A DNA stretch of 64,000 nt from contig JANQRE010000048.1 of assembly GCA_028284705.1 (NCBI GenBank), positions 41,109 to 105,108 on the forward strand, in the 5' to 3' direction. Positions 27,355 through 35,734 of the stretch are shown here, one piece after another. Every line of letters begins with the position of its first letter. The stretch's first letter is position 1. The notes beneath the pieces are model-generated. The model was not told the DNA's origin. It was given only the letters and a program-made list of their open reading frames with translations, and did not search any database. The DNA is from Paracoccaceae bacterium (lineage in GTDB: Bacteria > Pseudomonadota > Alphaproteobacteria > Rhodobacterales > Rhodobacteraceae). Both the position numbers and the translations under genes were made by a program.

Positions 27355-28466
27355 ATGAGCGTCGATGGCCTTCGAGAGACCTTTTTCGCCGAATGCGAGG
27401 ACCTTCTGGACGCGCTCGCGGAAGGGTTATCGGCCCTAGAAGCTGATGCCTCCGACGACGAAACCGTCAATGCGATTTTCCGGGCAGTCCATTCGATAAA
27501 AGGTGCTGCTGGTGCCTTCGGATTGAGCGACCTCGTCGACTTCACGCATCGGTTTGAGACCGTTCTCGACCTTGTTCGATCGGGCAAGCTTGCTGTAGAT
27601 GAGGAAGTTCTTCACGCGGTTACACGCTCCGGCGACTGTCTCGCAAATCTGATCGAGGCAGCGCATTCTGAGAGCGGCGATACCCCGGAAGCAATGGCAT
27701 TTCTGATGAATAGCCTTTCCGATTTGATCGCTGTCGGCGGTGGAGACGAAGACGATGGGGGCTCTGCAGATTTTAGCTTCACAGCGGTGACACTTGAACC
27801 TCTCGACCTGGAGCCGATCGAAACCCAGAATACCTTCGAAATCCGCTTCAAGCCTTATAGGGCGCTTTTCGACAATGGGCACGACCCTGTCCATTTGATC
27901 GCTGCGCTGTCGGATCTGGGATCGCTGGATGTTTCTTGCGACGTGAGCGGTGTTCCCGAAATCAACGAATTCGATCCCGACGAGAGCTATCTGAGCTGGG
28001 CAATGTCTCTGTCCGGAGATGTGGCCGAGGGTGAAATCCGCAAGGTTTTCGCGTTTGTCGAGGGCCTTTGCGCGTTGAGTATTGCCCCAGCGACAGAAGT
28101 GGCCGCCGGTAATTTGGAGCAAACAGACACGGATGAGCCTTCGCAGCCCACCGGCCAGAGCATTGCGGTCGGGAACCGTGAGCCGAAGGTTGAGAGTAAA
28201 GCGACAGACGCCAACAATGAAAAGCCGAAGGTCATGTCGCACTCGCTGTCGACGCGATCTCTGATCAGCGCCAGGTCGTCATAAAGAGCATTGAGGGGAA
28301 CTACGGGGCAATCCCGGGAATTTCCGCGGCCACTATTCTTGGCGACGGGCAAATTGCGTTGATTGTCGATACCGAAGCCGTCGTTTCATCAGCGGCCAAT
28401 CAGCAAGACGGTCAGATATCCAGTGGAAAGGAGTTCGAACATGACAGCCTCGCCTCTGTGGGATGA
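27355..28466 (+). pseudogene. cheA: Chemotaxis histidine kinase CheA, internal deletion and frameshift
   Basis: The readable frame 27355-28284 encodes 309 residues: the P1 Hpt domain with phospho-acceptor His46 (AVHSIKGAAGAFGL), then the P2-like domain (FEIRFKPYRALFDNG...), then a linker. There it leaves frame and ends. The last part of the C-terminal CheW-like (P5) domain continues in another frame from about 28222 to the TGA at 28464-28466 (KAEGHVALAVDAISDQRQ... then SAATILGDGQIALIVD). The P3 dimerisation domain, the P4 ATP-binding kinase domain and most of P5 are absent. Intact CheA is usually about 650-750 residues, so over 300 are missing. The tail overlaps the cheW start as in intact operons. 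It is either a real deletion or an assembly error. Confidence 0.85.
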
Positions 28467-28911
28467 CGAAGACGTCATCGAGTTTGTCTCGCTCTCTGCC
28501 GGCAATCAGAGCTTCTGCATAGAGATCACTCAGATCCGAGAAATCCGGCGGTGGAGCCCGGTAACGGCGCTGCCCTATGCGGAAGACGCCGTATTGGGGG
28601 TCATGAACCTTCGTGGTGCGGTTATTCCAATCGTTGATCTGGGGGCGAAACTTGAACTCGGGACAACCGAGCCCACGGCTCGCAAGGTTGTCATTGTCGT
28701 ATCTGTAAACGACCGCACTATTGGTCTTTTGGTGGACTCGGTTTTTGAGATTCTGACTGTGACGGGCGATATGGTCCGCGAAACCCCCACGATTGGGGGC
28801 GGTGAACAAACGCAATGTATTCTTGGGCTTGTCTCGGTCGACGACCATATTTCCCGTATCCTTGATCTCGAAGCGCTGCTGCCAAATCATCATGAGGGTG
28901 CAGTCGCATGA
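28441..28911 (+). CDS. cheW: Chemotaxis coupling protein CheW
   Basis: This 156-residue CheW contains EFVSLSAGNQSFCIEITQIREI, NLRGAVIPIVDLGAKLEL and CILGLVSVDDHISRILDLEALL, all typical. It links receptors to CheA. The ATG at 28441 follows AAGGAG by about 8 bases; the longer open frame from 28363 is cheA tail. Its stop overlaps cheR by four bases. Confidence 0.93.
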   Translation: MTASPLWDDEDVIEFVSLSAGNQSFCIEITQIREIRRWSPVTALPYAEDAVLGVMNLRGAVIPIVDLGAKLELGTTEPTARKVVIVVSVNDRTIGLLVDSVFEILTVTGDMVRETPTIGGGEQTQCILGLVSVDDHISRILDLEALLPNHHEGAVA

Positions 28912-29828
28912 GCATGACCTGGAACCCAAGTCGCTCGGACGCGAAGGAGGACATCTCGTTCACCCAACTTGACTTCGAAACAATATCAAAAATCGCCAAG
29001 CAAGAATTTGGTTTGCATTTGGAGCAGTCGAAACAATCTCTGGTGAGATCGCGGCTTGGGAAGCGAGTCCGCGCCATGGGCCTCGAGAGCTTTGCTTCAT
29101 ACTGTCAGTTGCTGACGTCCCCAGGGAATGAACGCGAAAAAGAACAATTTGCGGCTTCACTTACAACACATGTCACGCAGTTTTACCGTGAGACGCATCA
29201 CTTCGATTTTCTTGAGAACTCCGTTCTGCCGGAGCTGCTTGATGCGGCGAAGCGCGGTGCGCGGGTACGATTTTGGTCGGCTGGATGTTCAAGCGGACAG
29301 GAAGCCTATTCGATTGCCGGGAGTGTCCTAAAACTCTGCCCTGAGATCAGCGAACTGGATTTCCGGATACTTGCAACGGATTTAGACCAAACGATCCTTC
29401 AAAAGGCCAATTCCGGGGTTTTTGGCAGTGAAGACTGCCAATTCCCGTCTGACGCACATCGGAGCCATGTCTTTGATCGTAATGCCATGAAGTCGGGACG
29501 GCTTTTCGTGAAGCCCCAGCTCCGAGAATTGATCGTATTTCGCAAACTTAATCTCAACGGCCACTGGCCATTTGGTGGAGCGTTTGACGCGATCATGTGT
29601 CGAAATGTTGCGATCTATTTTGATCGAGCGACGCAGGAGAGGCTCTGGAAACGGTTTGCCTCTCAGCTCACCGACAGTGGATACCTTTTCTTGGGGCATT
29701 CGGAGCGCATAACTGGCGATTCTCTTGAAGACTTGGAAGCCGTCGGTGTCACAACATACCGCAAAAACATGCACAGGTCGGCGGGGTCAATCGAGCGCAC
29801 CGGAAGGAACAAAGAAAATGTCTCTTAG
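28908..29828 (+). CDS. cheR: Chemotaxis protein methyltransferase CheR
   Basis: This 306-residue enzyme methylates glutamates of chemoreceptors with S-adenosylmethionine. It has the N-terminal helical CheR domain and the SAM-binding segment RFWSAGCSSGQEAYSIA, then FDAIMCRNVAIYFD and GYLFLGHSE. It overlaps cheW by four bases and the following receiver gene by 11. No CheB methylesterase gene was found in the window. Confidence 0.93.
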   Translation: MSMTWNPSRSDAKEDISFTQLDFETISKIAKQEFGLHLEQSKQSLVRSRLGKRVRAMGLESFASYCQLLTSPGNEREKEQFAASLTTHVTQFYRETHHFDFLENSVLPELLDAAKRGARVRFWSAGCSSGQEAYSIAGSVLKLCPEISELDFRILATDLDQTILQKANSGVFGSEDCQFPSDAHRSHVFDRNAMKSGRLFVKPQLRELIVFRKLNLNGHWPFGGAFDAIMCRNVAIYFDRATQERLWKRFASQLTDSGYLFLGHSERITGDSLEDLEAVGVTTYRKNMHRSAGSIERTGRNKENVS

Positions 29829-30204
29829 AAAATCTCTGAGTGTTATGGTGGTGGACGACATGTCAGTAAGCCGAGGTTTGTTGACCCAGGCCCTTGAAGA
29901 GATCGGCGTCTGGAAAGTCGAAGCTGAAAGCAGCGGCGAACGCGCGCTTGAACGGCTGGCGGCCAAGCCGGTTCACCTAGTTCTGTCGGATTACAACATG
30001 CCTGGAATGGATGGAATTCAACTTCTGAAAGGTCTTCGGCAGAACCAGTCAACACAGCGCATCGGGTTCATCCTAGTGACCGGTACGCCGACACAATCGC
30101 TGATTGATACGGGTCGCAAGCTTGGCTTGAACAACTTGATAAAGAAGCCATTCACGACGCAAACCTTAAAAAAGTCGATGGAAGCGGTCGTAGGGCGACT
30201 CTAG
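29818..30204 (+). CDS. Single-domain response regulator, second CheY-like protein
   Basis: This 128-residue receiver has Asp13/Asp14, phosphoacceptor Asp58 (LSDYNMPGMDG), the TGTPT switch segment and Lys-Pro (NLIKKPFTT). It differs clearly from the first CheY and may act as a phosphate sink or second motor regulator. The start at 29818 follows GGAAGGA and lies 11 bp inside cheR. Confidence 0.9.
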   Translation: MSLRKSLSVMVVDDMSVSRGLLTQALEEIGVWKVEAESSGERALERLAAKPVHLVLSDYNMPGMDGIQLLKGLRQNQSTQRIGFILVTGTPTQSLIDTGRKLGLNNLIKKPFTTQTLKKSMEAVVGRL

Positions 30205-30620
30205 TGTCATCCGAAATCAGATCCGCGCCCATCGAGATGCAAAGCGGCCTCGTTCGGGCAATTGCGGAGGAACTTACAAGCGTTGCTAACAATCTCGGCG
30301 ACGTCGAAGATGTGATACTGGCGCAGATGTCGTCGGCGGGTGCGAACCGCGAGAAACACAGCTTGCAAAGTCTCGATCTTGCCGTGCAGATACTGGACGA
30401 TTTGCGGCGGCTCTTACATCGATTGGCGGATAGTTCTCCGGATGAGCCAGCGTCAGAACGCGAGTTATTCAATACTCTGATGCTCGAGCAGTGTCGGCGC
30501 CGATTGTTCCCCTCTCTATGCATCGAAGATTTTGGGGAGGAGATGAGCGGTGAACAGGTTCAGCTATTTGATGAGTTGCCGCCATCATCTCGGCCGACGT
30601 CTCGCAAATGCCGATCCTGA
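30204..30620 (+). CDS. Hypothetical helical protein at end of chemotaxis operon
   Basis: This 138-residue protein starts at a GTG sharing one base with the previous stop (TAGTG). It is predicted helical, with an amphipathic stretch in the middle (SLQSLDLAVQILDDLRRLLHRLAD) and a short acidic tail. No family is recognised. Its position beside two CheY-like proteins suggests a role in receiver dephosphorylation or localisation, which is inference. The last few residues (SSRPTSRKCRS) look low-quality, so the 3' end may be altered. Confidence 0.6.
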   Translation: MSSEIRSAPIEMQSGLVRAIAEELTSVANNLGDVEDVILAQMSSAGANREKHSLQSLDLAVQILDDLRRLLHRLADSSPDEPASERELFNTLMLEQCRRRLFPSLCIEDFGEEMSGEQVQLFDELPPSSRPTSRKCRS

Positions 30621-30694
30621 AACTCGATGGGAAAACTGTCGAGAAAATCGGGACCGAACACGAGCAGGTCGACGCGTCGCGCGGGAAGTTCTGA
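30575..30694 (+). other. Possible orphan C-terminal coding fragment
   Basis: A 39-codon stretch open to a TGA at 30692-30694 reads protein-like (ADVSQMPILKLDGKTVEKIG...). It overlaps the end of the helical protein in another frame and has no own start codon except an internal ATG. It could be the end of a chemotaxis gene whose body has been lost. No family is recognised. Confidence 0.25.
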
Positions 30695-30716
30695 AATCCG
30701 ATGCGCGGAAGCCCAC

Positions 30717-31940
30717 TCAGATTATGGCCCGCTCGAGAAATGGTCTATTTTCGACAATCCGTTCATATGAAAACGGGGACATGTCGAGGCTGCGATAGGC
30801 ACCGTAAGTGATCCATTCTGCCGTTGCACGGCCCATGGCCGGAGATTGCTGCAACCCGTGCCCGGAAAACCCATTCAGAAAAACAAAGTTTGTGATCTCA
30901 GGGTGCGCACCAACGATCGCATTGTGATCAAAGACGTTATACGCGTAGTGACCGGCCCATTCGGTCACGACTTTGATCGCTTCGAATTGAGGAATGCGCG
31001 TCGCGATGATCGGCCAGACATGGTCTTGCCAGCGATTGTGATCCATCGCGAAATCATCGAAATCCACAGCGGGATCGGGATCGGCCGGACAGCCGGCGAG
31101 GTAGGTCTTCGGGCCGTCCTGACGAAAATGCACACCGGATGGATCGATGGTCAGCGGAAGTTCCTGGTCCAAGGGTTGCTCAGCGCTGAAAATCCAGGTG
31201 AAGCGCTTCCGCGGTTCGACCGGTAAGTCAATTCCGGCCATAGCTGCGGTGCGGGCGGCGCGGGGGCCAGATGCGTTCACAACTTGGCCGCATGTGATCA
31301 CCTCGCCTGATCCCAGTGTGACGCTGTTGATCCGCGTACCGGACGGTTCCACATTGATTGCGACGACTTCGTTATTCACGTATTCAACGCCCCGCTCGCG
31401 CGCCGACCGTCTGAACCAGTCAAAGACGGTCCCTCCATCCCAGTAGCCTTCATCTTTGCGATTGATCGATCCCAGGATGATGCCGTCCAGGGTGTAGAAC
31501 GTATAGCGCGCGATGATCTCATCCTTGGTGAGAAGCTCGGTTTCTGCGCCCGCGGCAAGCTGCACGCTCTGATTGTTCCGAAGCGTTTCAGCGAACTCTT
31601 CGGTATTGGCAAGATAGAGATAACCATAGTTTTGAATTGACAGGTCAGGAACACGATCATCGCCGCCCATGTAGTCACGCAGGTTTTTGACAAAATCGGC
31701 AGTGAACTGCGAAATCCGTATGTTCAGCTCGGTCGAAAACTGCTGCCGAATACAGGAATTTGTGTGGGCAGTAGAGCACTTCTCGTAGGTTGGATCGCGC
31801 TCAACAACCAGGACCGAGCCATCGAAATCGGGATTGTCCGTAAGGAACCAAGCCGCCGAAGACCCCATGATCGCACCACCGACTATGATCACATCATAGG
31901 ATGCCTTCTCGGGGGTTGTGGGCATGTTTCCAATTGTCAT
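30717..31940 (-). CDS. FAD-dependent oxidoreductase (DAO family)
   Basis: This 407-residue flavoenzyme has an N-terminal FAD-binding loop, VIIVGGAIMGSSAAW, and the glycine-oxidase/sarcosine-oxidase-like C-terminal GFSGHGLQQSPAMG. Such enzymes oxidise amino acids or secondary amines. The ATG at 31940 has an AGAGG site eight bases upstream; the ATG at 31925 is an alternative. It is divergent from a 3-hydroxyisobutyrate-dehydrogenase-like gene with 210 bp between. The substrate is unknown. Confidence 0.88.
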   Translation of the reverse strand: MTIGNMPTTPEKASYDVIIVGGAIMGSSAAWFLTDNPDFDGSVLVVERDPTYEKCSTAHTNSCIRQQFSTELNIRISQFTADFVKNLRDYMGGDDRVPDLSIQNYGYLYLANTEEFAETLRNNQSVQLAAGAETELLTKDEIIARYTFYTLDGIILGSINRKDEGYWDGGTVFDWFRRSARERGVEYVNNEVVAINVEPSGTRINSVTLGSGEVITCGQVVNASGPRAARTAAMAGIDLPVEPRKRFTWIFSAEQPLDQELPLTIDPSGVHFRQDGPKTYLAGCPADPDPAVDFDDFAMDHNRWQDHVWPIIATRIPQFEAIKVVTEWAGHYAYNVFDHNAIVGAHPEITNFVFLNGFSGHGLQQSPAMGRATAEWITYGAYRSLDMSPFSYERIVENRPFLERAII

Positions 31941-32150
31941 CTCAAGACCTCTCCGCGATCGGCACGGTGAGACCCGCCGATCATCGGCATCTGACATCTT
32001 GCTGTGAGGTGAGGCAAGTTCAGATTGAGGTCCCAAGAAAGGGCGCCGTCGATGATGGAGCCGATAGCCATTGCGGTCCAGCACACAGTCCCGCTGGCAC
32101 TTGCGGAACGCAACCGCCATAACGGGTTTGGCAAAAGGGAGGAGTAACGG

Positions 32151-33056
32151 ATGAGCGCATCCAAAGACGTCGCAGTGATAGGTCTTGGATCGATGGGCTA
32201 TGGGATCGCTCAATCCATCTTACGCGCGGGCCATAGGACCTATGGCGTGGACCAACTTGACGCACGGGTCGAGGCGTTCCGCGCTGAAGGAGGAGCATCC
32301 GAACCGTTGCAGGATAACGTCGATGGTCTGGACGCAGTTGTCGTTGTCGTCCTCAACGCTGCGCAGACCGAAGATGTGCTATTTGGCGACGAAGGCGTCG
32401 TCTCAAAGATGAAGGCCGGTTCAGTGGTCGTTTCATGCGCGACTGTTCCTCCTTCATTCGCCCGCGATATGGAGGCGCGGTGCAACGCGACCGGTGTCCA
32501 CTATCTTGACGCACCGATTTCAGGCGGATCAGTAAAGGCCGCGCAAGGTGCGCTTTCGATCATGGCAAGCGGAACACGTGCGGCCTTCTCCGCTGCCGAG
32601 GACGTTCTGGAGGCGACATCCGAAACCGTCTTCCGCTTAGGTGACATGGCGGGCCCGGGGTCAGCCATGAAGGCCGTCAACCAATTGCTGGCGGGCGTGC
32701 ATATCGCGACCATGGCCGAAGCTTTGACCTTTGGCCTATCACAGGGCGTAACGCCGGAGAGTTTTGTCGAGGTGATCACGAAATGCGCGGGCTCAAGCTG
32801 GATGCTGGAGAACCGCGCACCGCATATCGTGGCCGGGGATTATACCCCGCACAGCCAGATCAATATCTGGCCAAAGGACCTTGGCATCGTGCTCGACATC
32901 GCGAAGGGTGCCGGGTTCAGTGCGCCGATCACCGCAGCGGCCTTGCAGCAGTACATGGTCGCCGTTGGCATGGGGTTGGGTGGAGAAGACGACGCGGCGA
33001 TTGCGAAAGTTTATGCGCGCAATGCCGGTCTGACCCTGCCCGGATCAGAGGACTGA
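32151..33056 (+). CDS. NAD(P)-dependent beta-hydroxyacid dehydrogenase (3-hydroxyisobutyrate/L-threonate dehydrogenase-like)
   Basis: This 301-residue enzyme has the Rossmann loop VIGLGSMGYGIA (9-20), the substrate-binding segment DAPISGGSVKAAQGALSIMASG and the catalytic-lysine helix GPGSAMKAVNQLLAG. The ending and SQINIWPKDLGIVLD resemble L-threonate dehydrogenase (LtnD) more than 3-hydroxyisobutyrate dehydrogenase, but the kinase and aldolase partners of the threonate pathway are absent here. A GGGAGGAG precedes the ATG. Confidence 0.85.
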   Translation: MSASKDVAVIGLGSMGYGIAQSILRAGHRTYGVDQLDARVEAFRAEGGASEPLQDNVDGLDAVVVVVLNAAQTEDVLFGDEGVVSKMKAGSVVVSCATVPPSFARDMEARCNATGVHYLDAPISGGSVKAAQGALSIMASGTRAAFSAAEDVLEATSETVFRLGDMAGPGSAMKAVNQLLAGVHIATMAEALTFGLSQGVTPESFVEVITKCAGSSWMLENRAPHIVAGDYTPHSQINIWPKDLGIVLDIAKGAGFSAPITAAALQQYMVAVGMGLGGEDDAAIAKVYARNAGLTLPGSED

Positions 33057-33099
33057 CCCCCTCGTCACCGCGCGCGTTTGCACGTAGCGTGATCGGACC

Positions 33100-33849
33100 A
33101 TGACGCTCACGCCTGAGACCATCATCATCACCCTGGCCATCTTTCTGCTGGCGGGCACGATCAAGGGGATCGTCGGAATTGGGTTGCCGACAACCGCGCT
33201 TAGTCTGATGACGCTCTTTCTTGATCCGCGCACGGCCATCGCGCTTGTGCTCGTCCCGATGACTGTAAGCAATCTTTGGCAAGTGCATCGCTCCGGCGAG
33301 ACCAAACAAACGGCACGGCGTTATGCGCCATTCGTGCTTGCGCTCGTGGTCAGCATCAGCATTGCGCTGATGGTCACACGCGATGTGAATGCCCAGGTGC
33401 TGCTCGGGTGTTTAGGGGCGGCAATCCTGATCTTCGTCTTCGTCAATCTTTCAAAATGGGCACCCCACATTCCCGAGCAGTTCGACCGGGCAGCACAAAT
33501 CGTTGCCGGGTGTGTTGCGGGAGCCATGGGCGGTTTGACGGCGGTCTGGGCGCCCCCGATGGCCGTCTATCTTGCAAGCAGAAATGCCGGAAAGGACGAA
33601 TTTGTCCGGGCAACGGGCTTTCTGATTTTCTTCGGAAGCTTGCCTCTTACCGTTGGCTACGTCCTGCAGGGCTTCCTCACCTGGCCAGTGTTTGTGATCT
33701 CACTGGCCCTCCTGATCCCGACCTTTGCGGGCTTTGCTCTTGGCGAACGTTTGCGCGGCGGCTTGTCCGAGCAGGGGTTTCGCAAAGTCTTGCTGGCCTT
33801 CTTTTTTGTGATGGGCGTGAACCTGTTACGGCGCGCGTTTTTTGGGTGA
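33100..33849 (+). CDS. TSUP-family (TauE/SafE) membrane permease
   Basis: This 249-residue protein has about eight hydrophobic spans and the TSUP pattern TIKGIVGIGLPTTALSLMTLF near the N-terminus with a second copy-like region around MGGLTAVWAPPMAVYLASR. Members export or import sulfonates, sulfite or small organic anions. It lies between the threonate-dehydrogenase-like gene and a PcaB-like lyase, perhaps in one operon. Confidence 0.87.
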   Translation: MTLTPETIIITLAIFLLAGTIKGIVGIGLPTTALSLMTLFLDPRTAIALVLVPMTVSNLWQVHRSGETKQTARRYAPFVLALVVSISIALMVTRDVNAQVLLGCLGAAILIFVFVNLSKWAPHIPEQFDRAAQIVAGCVAGAMGGLTAVWAPPMAVYLASRNAGKDEFVRATGFLIFFGSLPLTVGYVLQGFLTWPVFVISLALLIPTFAGFALGERLRGGLSEQGFRKVLLAFFFVMGVNLLRRAFFG

Positions 33850-33906
33850 GCGATCAGATGGACATTTTCTTACCGTTGGCAATACTTCCGCTTGGGAGGG
33901 TCTGAC

Positions 33907-34968
33907 GTGACCACATTTACCAGCCAAAACGCTCTCTTCGCCCCGATCTTTGCGGATGAGGAAATCGACGCTTTGTTCTCAACGGAAGCCATGGTGGGTT
34001 CCTTCACACAGTTCGAAATCGCGTTGACTGGGGCTTTGGCCGAAGTCGGTCGGGTGGATTCCGATTTGGCAAAAAAGGCTCTGGCGGGAATGGAGAAATT
34101 TGTGCCCGACATCCCGGCGATCGCTGATCGCATTGTGGCGGACGGTTTGCCGGTGCCCGGATATGTCGCGCAGTTGAAGGCTCATTTGGGCGAGGAGCTT
34201 GCCTCCGTTGTTCACGTCGGAACGACAAGTCAGGACCTGATCGACAGCTCCTTTGCAATCAGTTTCGCGCGGGCGACAGATGTCTTGGATCAACGGCTTT
34301 CGGCTGTGCTAGCTTCTCTCTCCGATCTGGCTCGGGACTATGGCGGAAATTCGATGATGGGTCGAACACGGATGCAGGCGGCTCTACCCATCTCGGTCGC
34401 TCATCGGATCACCACCTGGCAACAGCCGCTGATTCAGTTGCATGCCGACCTTAAAACGCAGCGATCCGATATTGCACAGCTTCAATTCGGAGGGCCGGTT
34501 GGCGATTGCGCAGCATTTGGAGATGACGCGGCAACCGTGGGTGCAGCCATTGCCAAACGCATGGGGCTGGTTGCAAGTGATACTTCCTGGCACACAGATC
34601 GCCATGGCTTGATCGCTTTTGGCAATCTGCTCAGCCAGATAAGCGGGGCACTCGGCAAATTTGGGCAGGACGCATGCCTTATGGCGCAGCAGGGCATTGA
34701 CGAAATTAAGCTTAAAGGCGGCGGCAAAAGTTCGGCCATGCCACACAAGCAGAACCCGATCCCTGCAGAGCTTCTAGTCACACTGGCGCGGTACAATGCG
34801 ACGCAAATCGGCGGGCTTCATCAGGCCTTGGTGCACGAGCAGGAACGGTCCGGGGTGATGTGGACATTGGAATGGATGATCCTGCCGGAGATGGTTCGGG
34901 TCACTGCGAAATCGCTTCTTGTCGCGCAGGACCTGCTCGCGCGGATTGAGCGGATCGGCACGCCGTAA
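33907..34968 (+). CDS. Fumarase/aspartase-superfamily lyase, 3-carboxy-cis,cis-muconate cycloisomerase-like
   Basis: This 353-residue lyase carries the superfamily signature KSSAMPHKQNPIPAE and the HVGTTSQDLIDS and GRTRMQAALPI regions. Length and motifs fit PcaB of the protocatechuate branch, but no other pca genes are nearby, so it may act on another substrate. A GTG start at 33907 preceded by GGGAGGG is preferred over a TTG at 33892. It ends 62 bp before the GntR gene. Confidence 0.8.
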   Translation: MTTFTSQNALFAPIFADEEIDALFSTEAMVGSFTQFEIALTGALAEVGRVDSDLAKKALAGMEKFVPDIPAIADRIVADGLPVPGYVAQLKAHLGEELASVVHVGTTSQDLIDSSFAISFARATDVLDQRLSAVLASLSDLARDYGGNSMMGRTRMQAALPISVAHRITTWQQPLIQLHADLKTQRSDIAQLQFGGPVGDCAAFGDDAATVGAAIAKRMGLVASDTSWHTDRHGLIAFGNLLSQISGALGKFGQDACLMAQQGIDEIKLKGGGKSSAMPHKQNPIPAELLVTLARYNATQIGGLHQALVHEQERSGVMWTLEWMILPEMVRVTAKSLLVAQDLLARIERIGTP

Positions 34969-34994
34969 ATTTCGTTTGTGAAGTTGGAGTCTCG

Positions 34995-35017
34995 TTTGTA
35001 TACATTTCGTATACAAA
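34995..35017. promoter_or_regulatory. Perfect GntR-type operator palindrome
   Basis: TTTGTATAC-ATTTC-GTATACAAA is a perfect 9-bp inverted repeat with a 5-bp spacer. It ends 12 bp before the GntR start codon. FadR-subfamily regulators bind such palindromes and often control their own operon, so this is very likely the site for the adjacent regulator. Confidence 0.8.
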
Positions 35018-35029
35018 TGTGAGTCGCCG

Positions 35030-35734
35030 ATGTCCGTTGATCGCAAAGCCCGATGTTTGGAAGACCTCAGGATGAAAATTCTGAGTCTCACAATCGCGCC
35101 TGGCAGCGATCTCGAAGAGGCGACGATTTGTGAGACCTACGGCATGTCTCGCACACCAGCCCGCGAGGTTCTGCAGCGCCTGGCTGGCGAGGGCTATGTC
35201 ACGCTGGAGCAGAACCGCGGTGCGAAAGTGGCTTCCTTTGACATGACCGCCCTGCGCACCTTCTTTCAGACAGCGCCGCTCATCTACGCCAATATCGCGC
35301 GTCAGGCAGCGGAGAACCGGACTGCGCCGCAACTCGACGTGTTGAAAGACATTCAATCCGAATTTAAAGCGGCCAATGCCGCCAAGAACCCAAGCGAAGC
35401 AGCGTTTCAGAACCACGCCTTCCACGCTCAGATCGGGGAGATGGCGCATAATCCTTACCTTTTGGCGAGCCTTGAGCGGATGCTCATCGACCATGCGCGT
35501 CTCAGTCAGACATTCTACCGACCCGCCTCGCCGGTCGAAAGCATGGCAGTTGTGAAGGCCAGCGACCATCATGACGCGATGATCGCTGCTATTGAGGCGC
35601 AGGAACCGGCATTGATGATCGATCTGACCCTGCAGCACTGGGATCTCAGCCGTGATCGCATGGAGCGGTTTGTTCGCCCCGACCCGTTGCCGCTTGACGT
35701 GATTTCCCTGAAGGAGCAGCGCGATGCAATTTGA
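35030..35734 (+). CDS. GntR-family (FadR/FCD) transcriptional regulator
   Basis: This 234-residue regulator has an N-terminal winged HTH (EEATICETYGMSRTPAREVLQRLAGEGYVTLEQNRGAKV) and a helical FCD effector domain with likely metal-binding histidines (NHAFHAQIGEMAHNPY, ASDHHDAMIAAIEA). It is the first gene of an operon of five and overlaps the next gene by 11 bp. A perfect palindrome sits right upstream. Confidence 0.92.
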   Translation: MSVDRKARCLEDLRMKILSLTIAPGSDLEEATICETYGMSRTPAREVLQRLAGEGYVTLEQNRGAKVASFDMTALRTFFQTAPLIYANIARQAAENRTAPQLDVLKDIQSEFKAANAAKNPSEAAFQNHAFHAQIGEMAHNPYLLASLERMLIDHARLSQTFYRPASPVESMAVVKASDHHDAMIAAIEAQEPALMIDLTLQHWDLSRDRMERFVRPDPLPLDVISLKEQRDAI

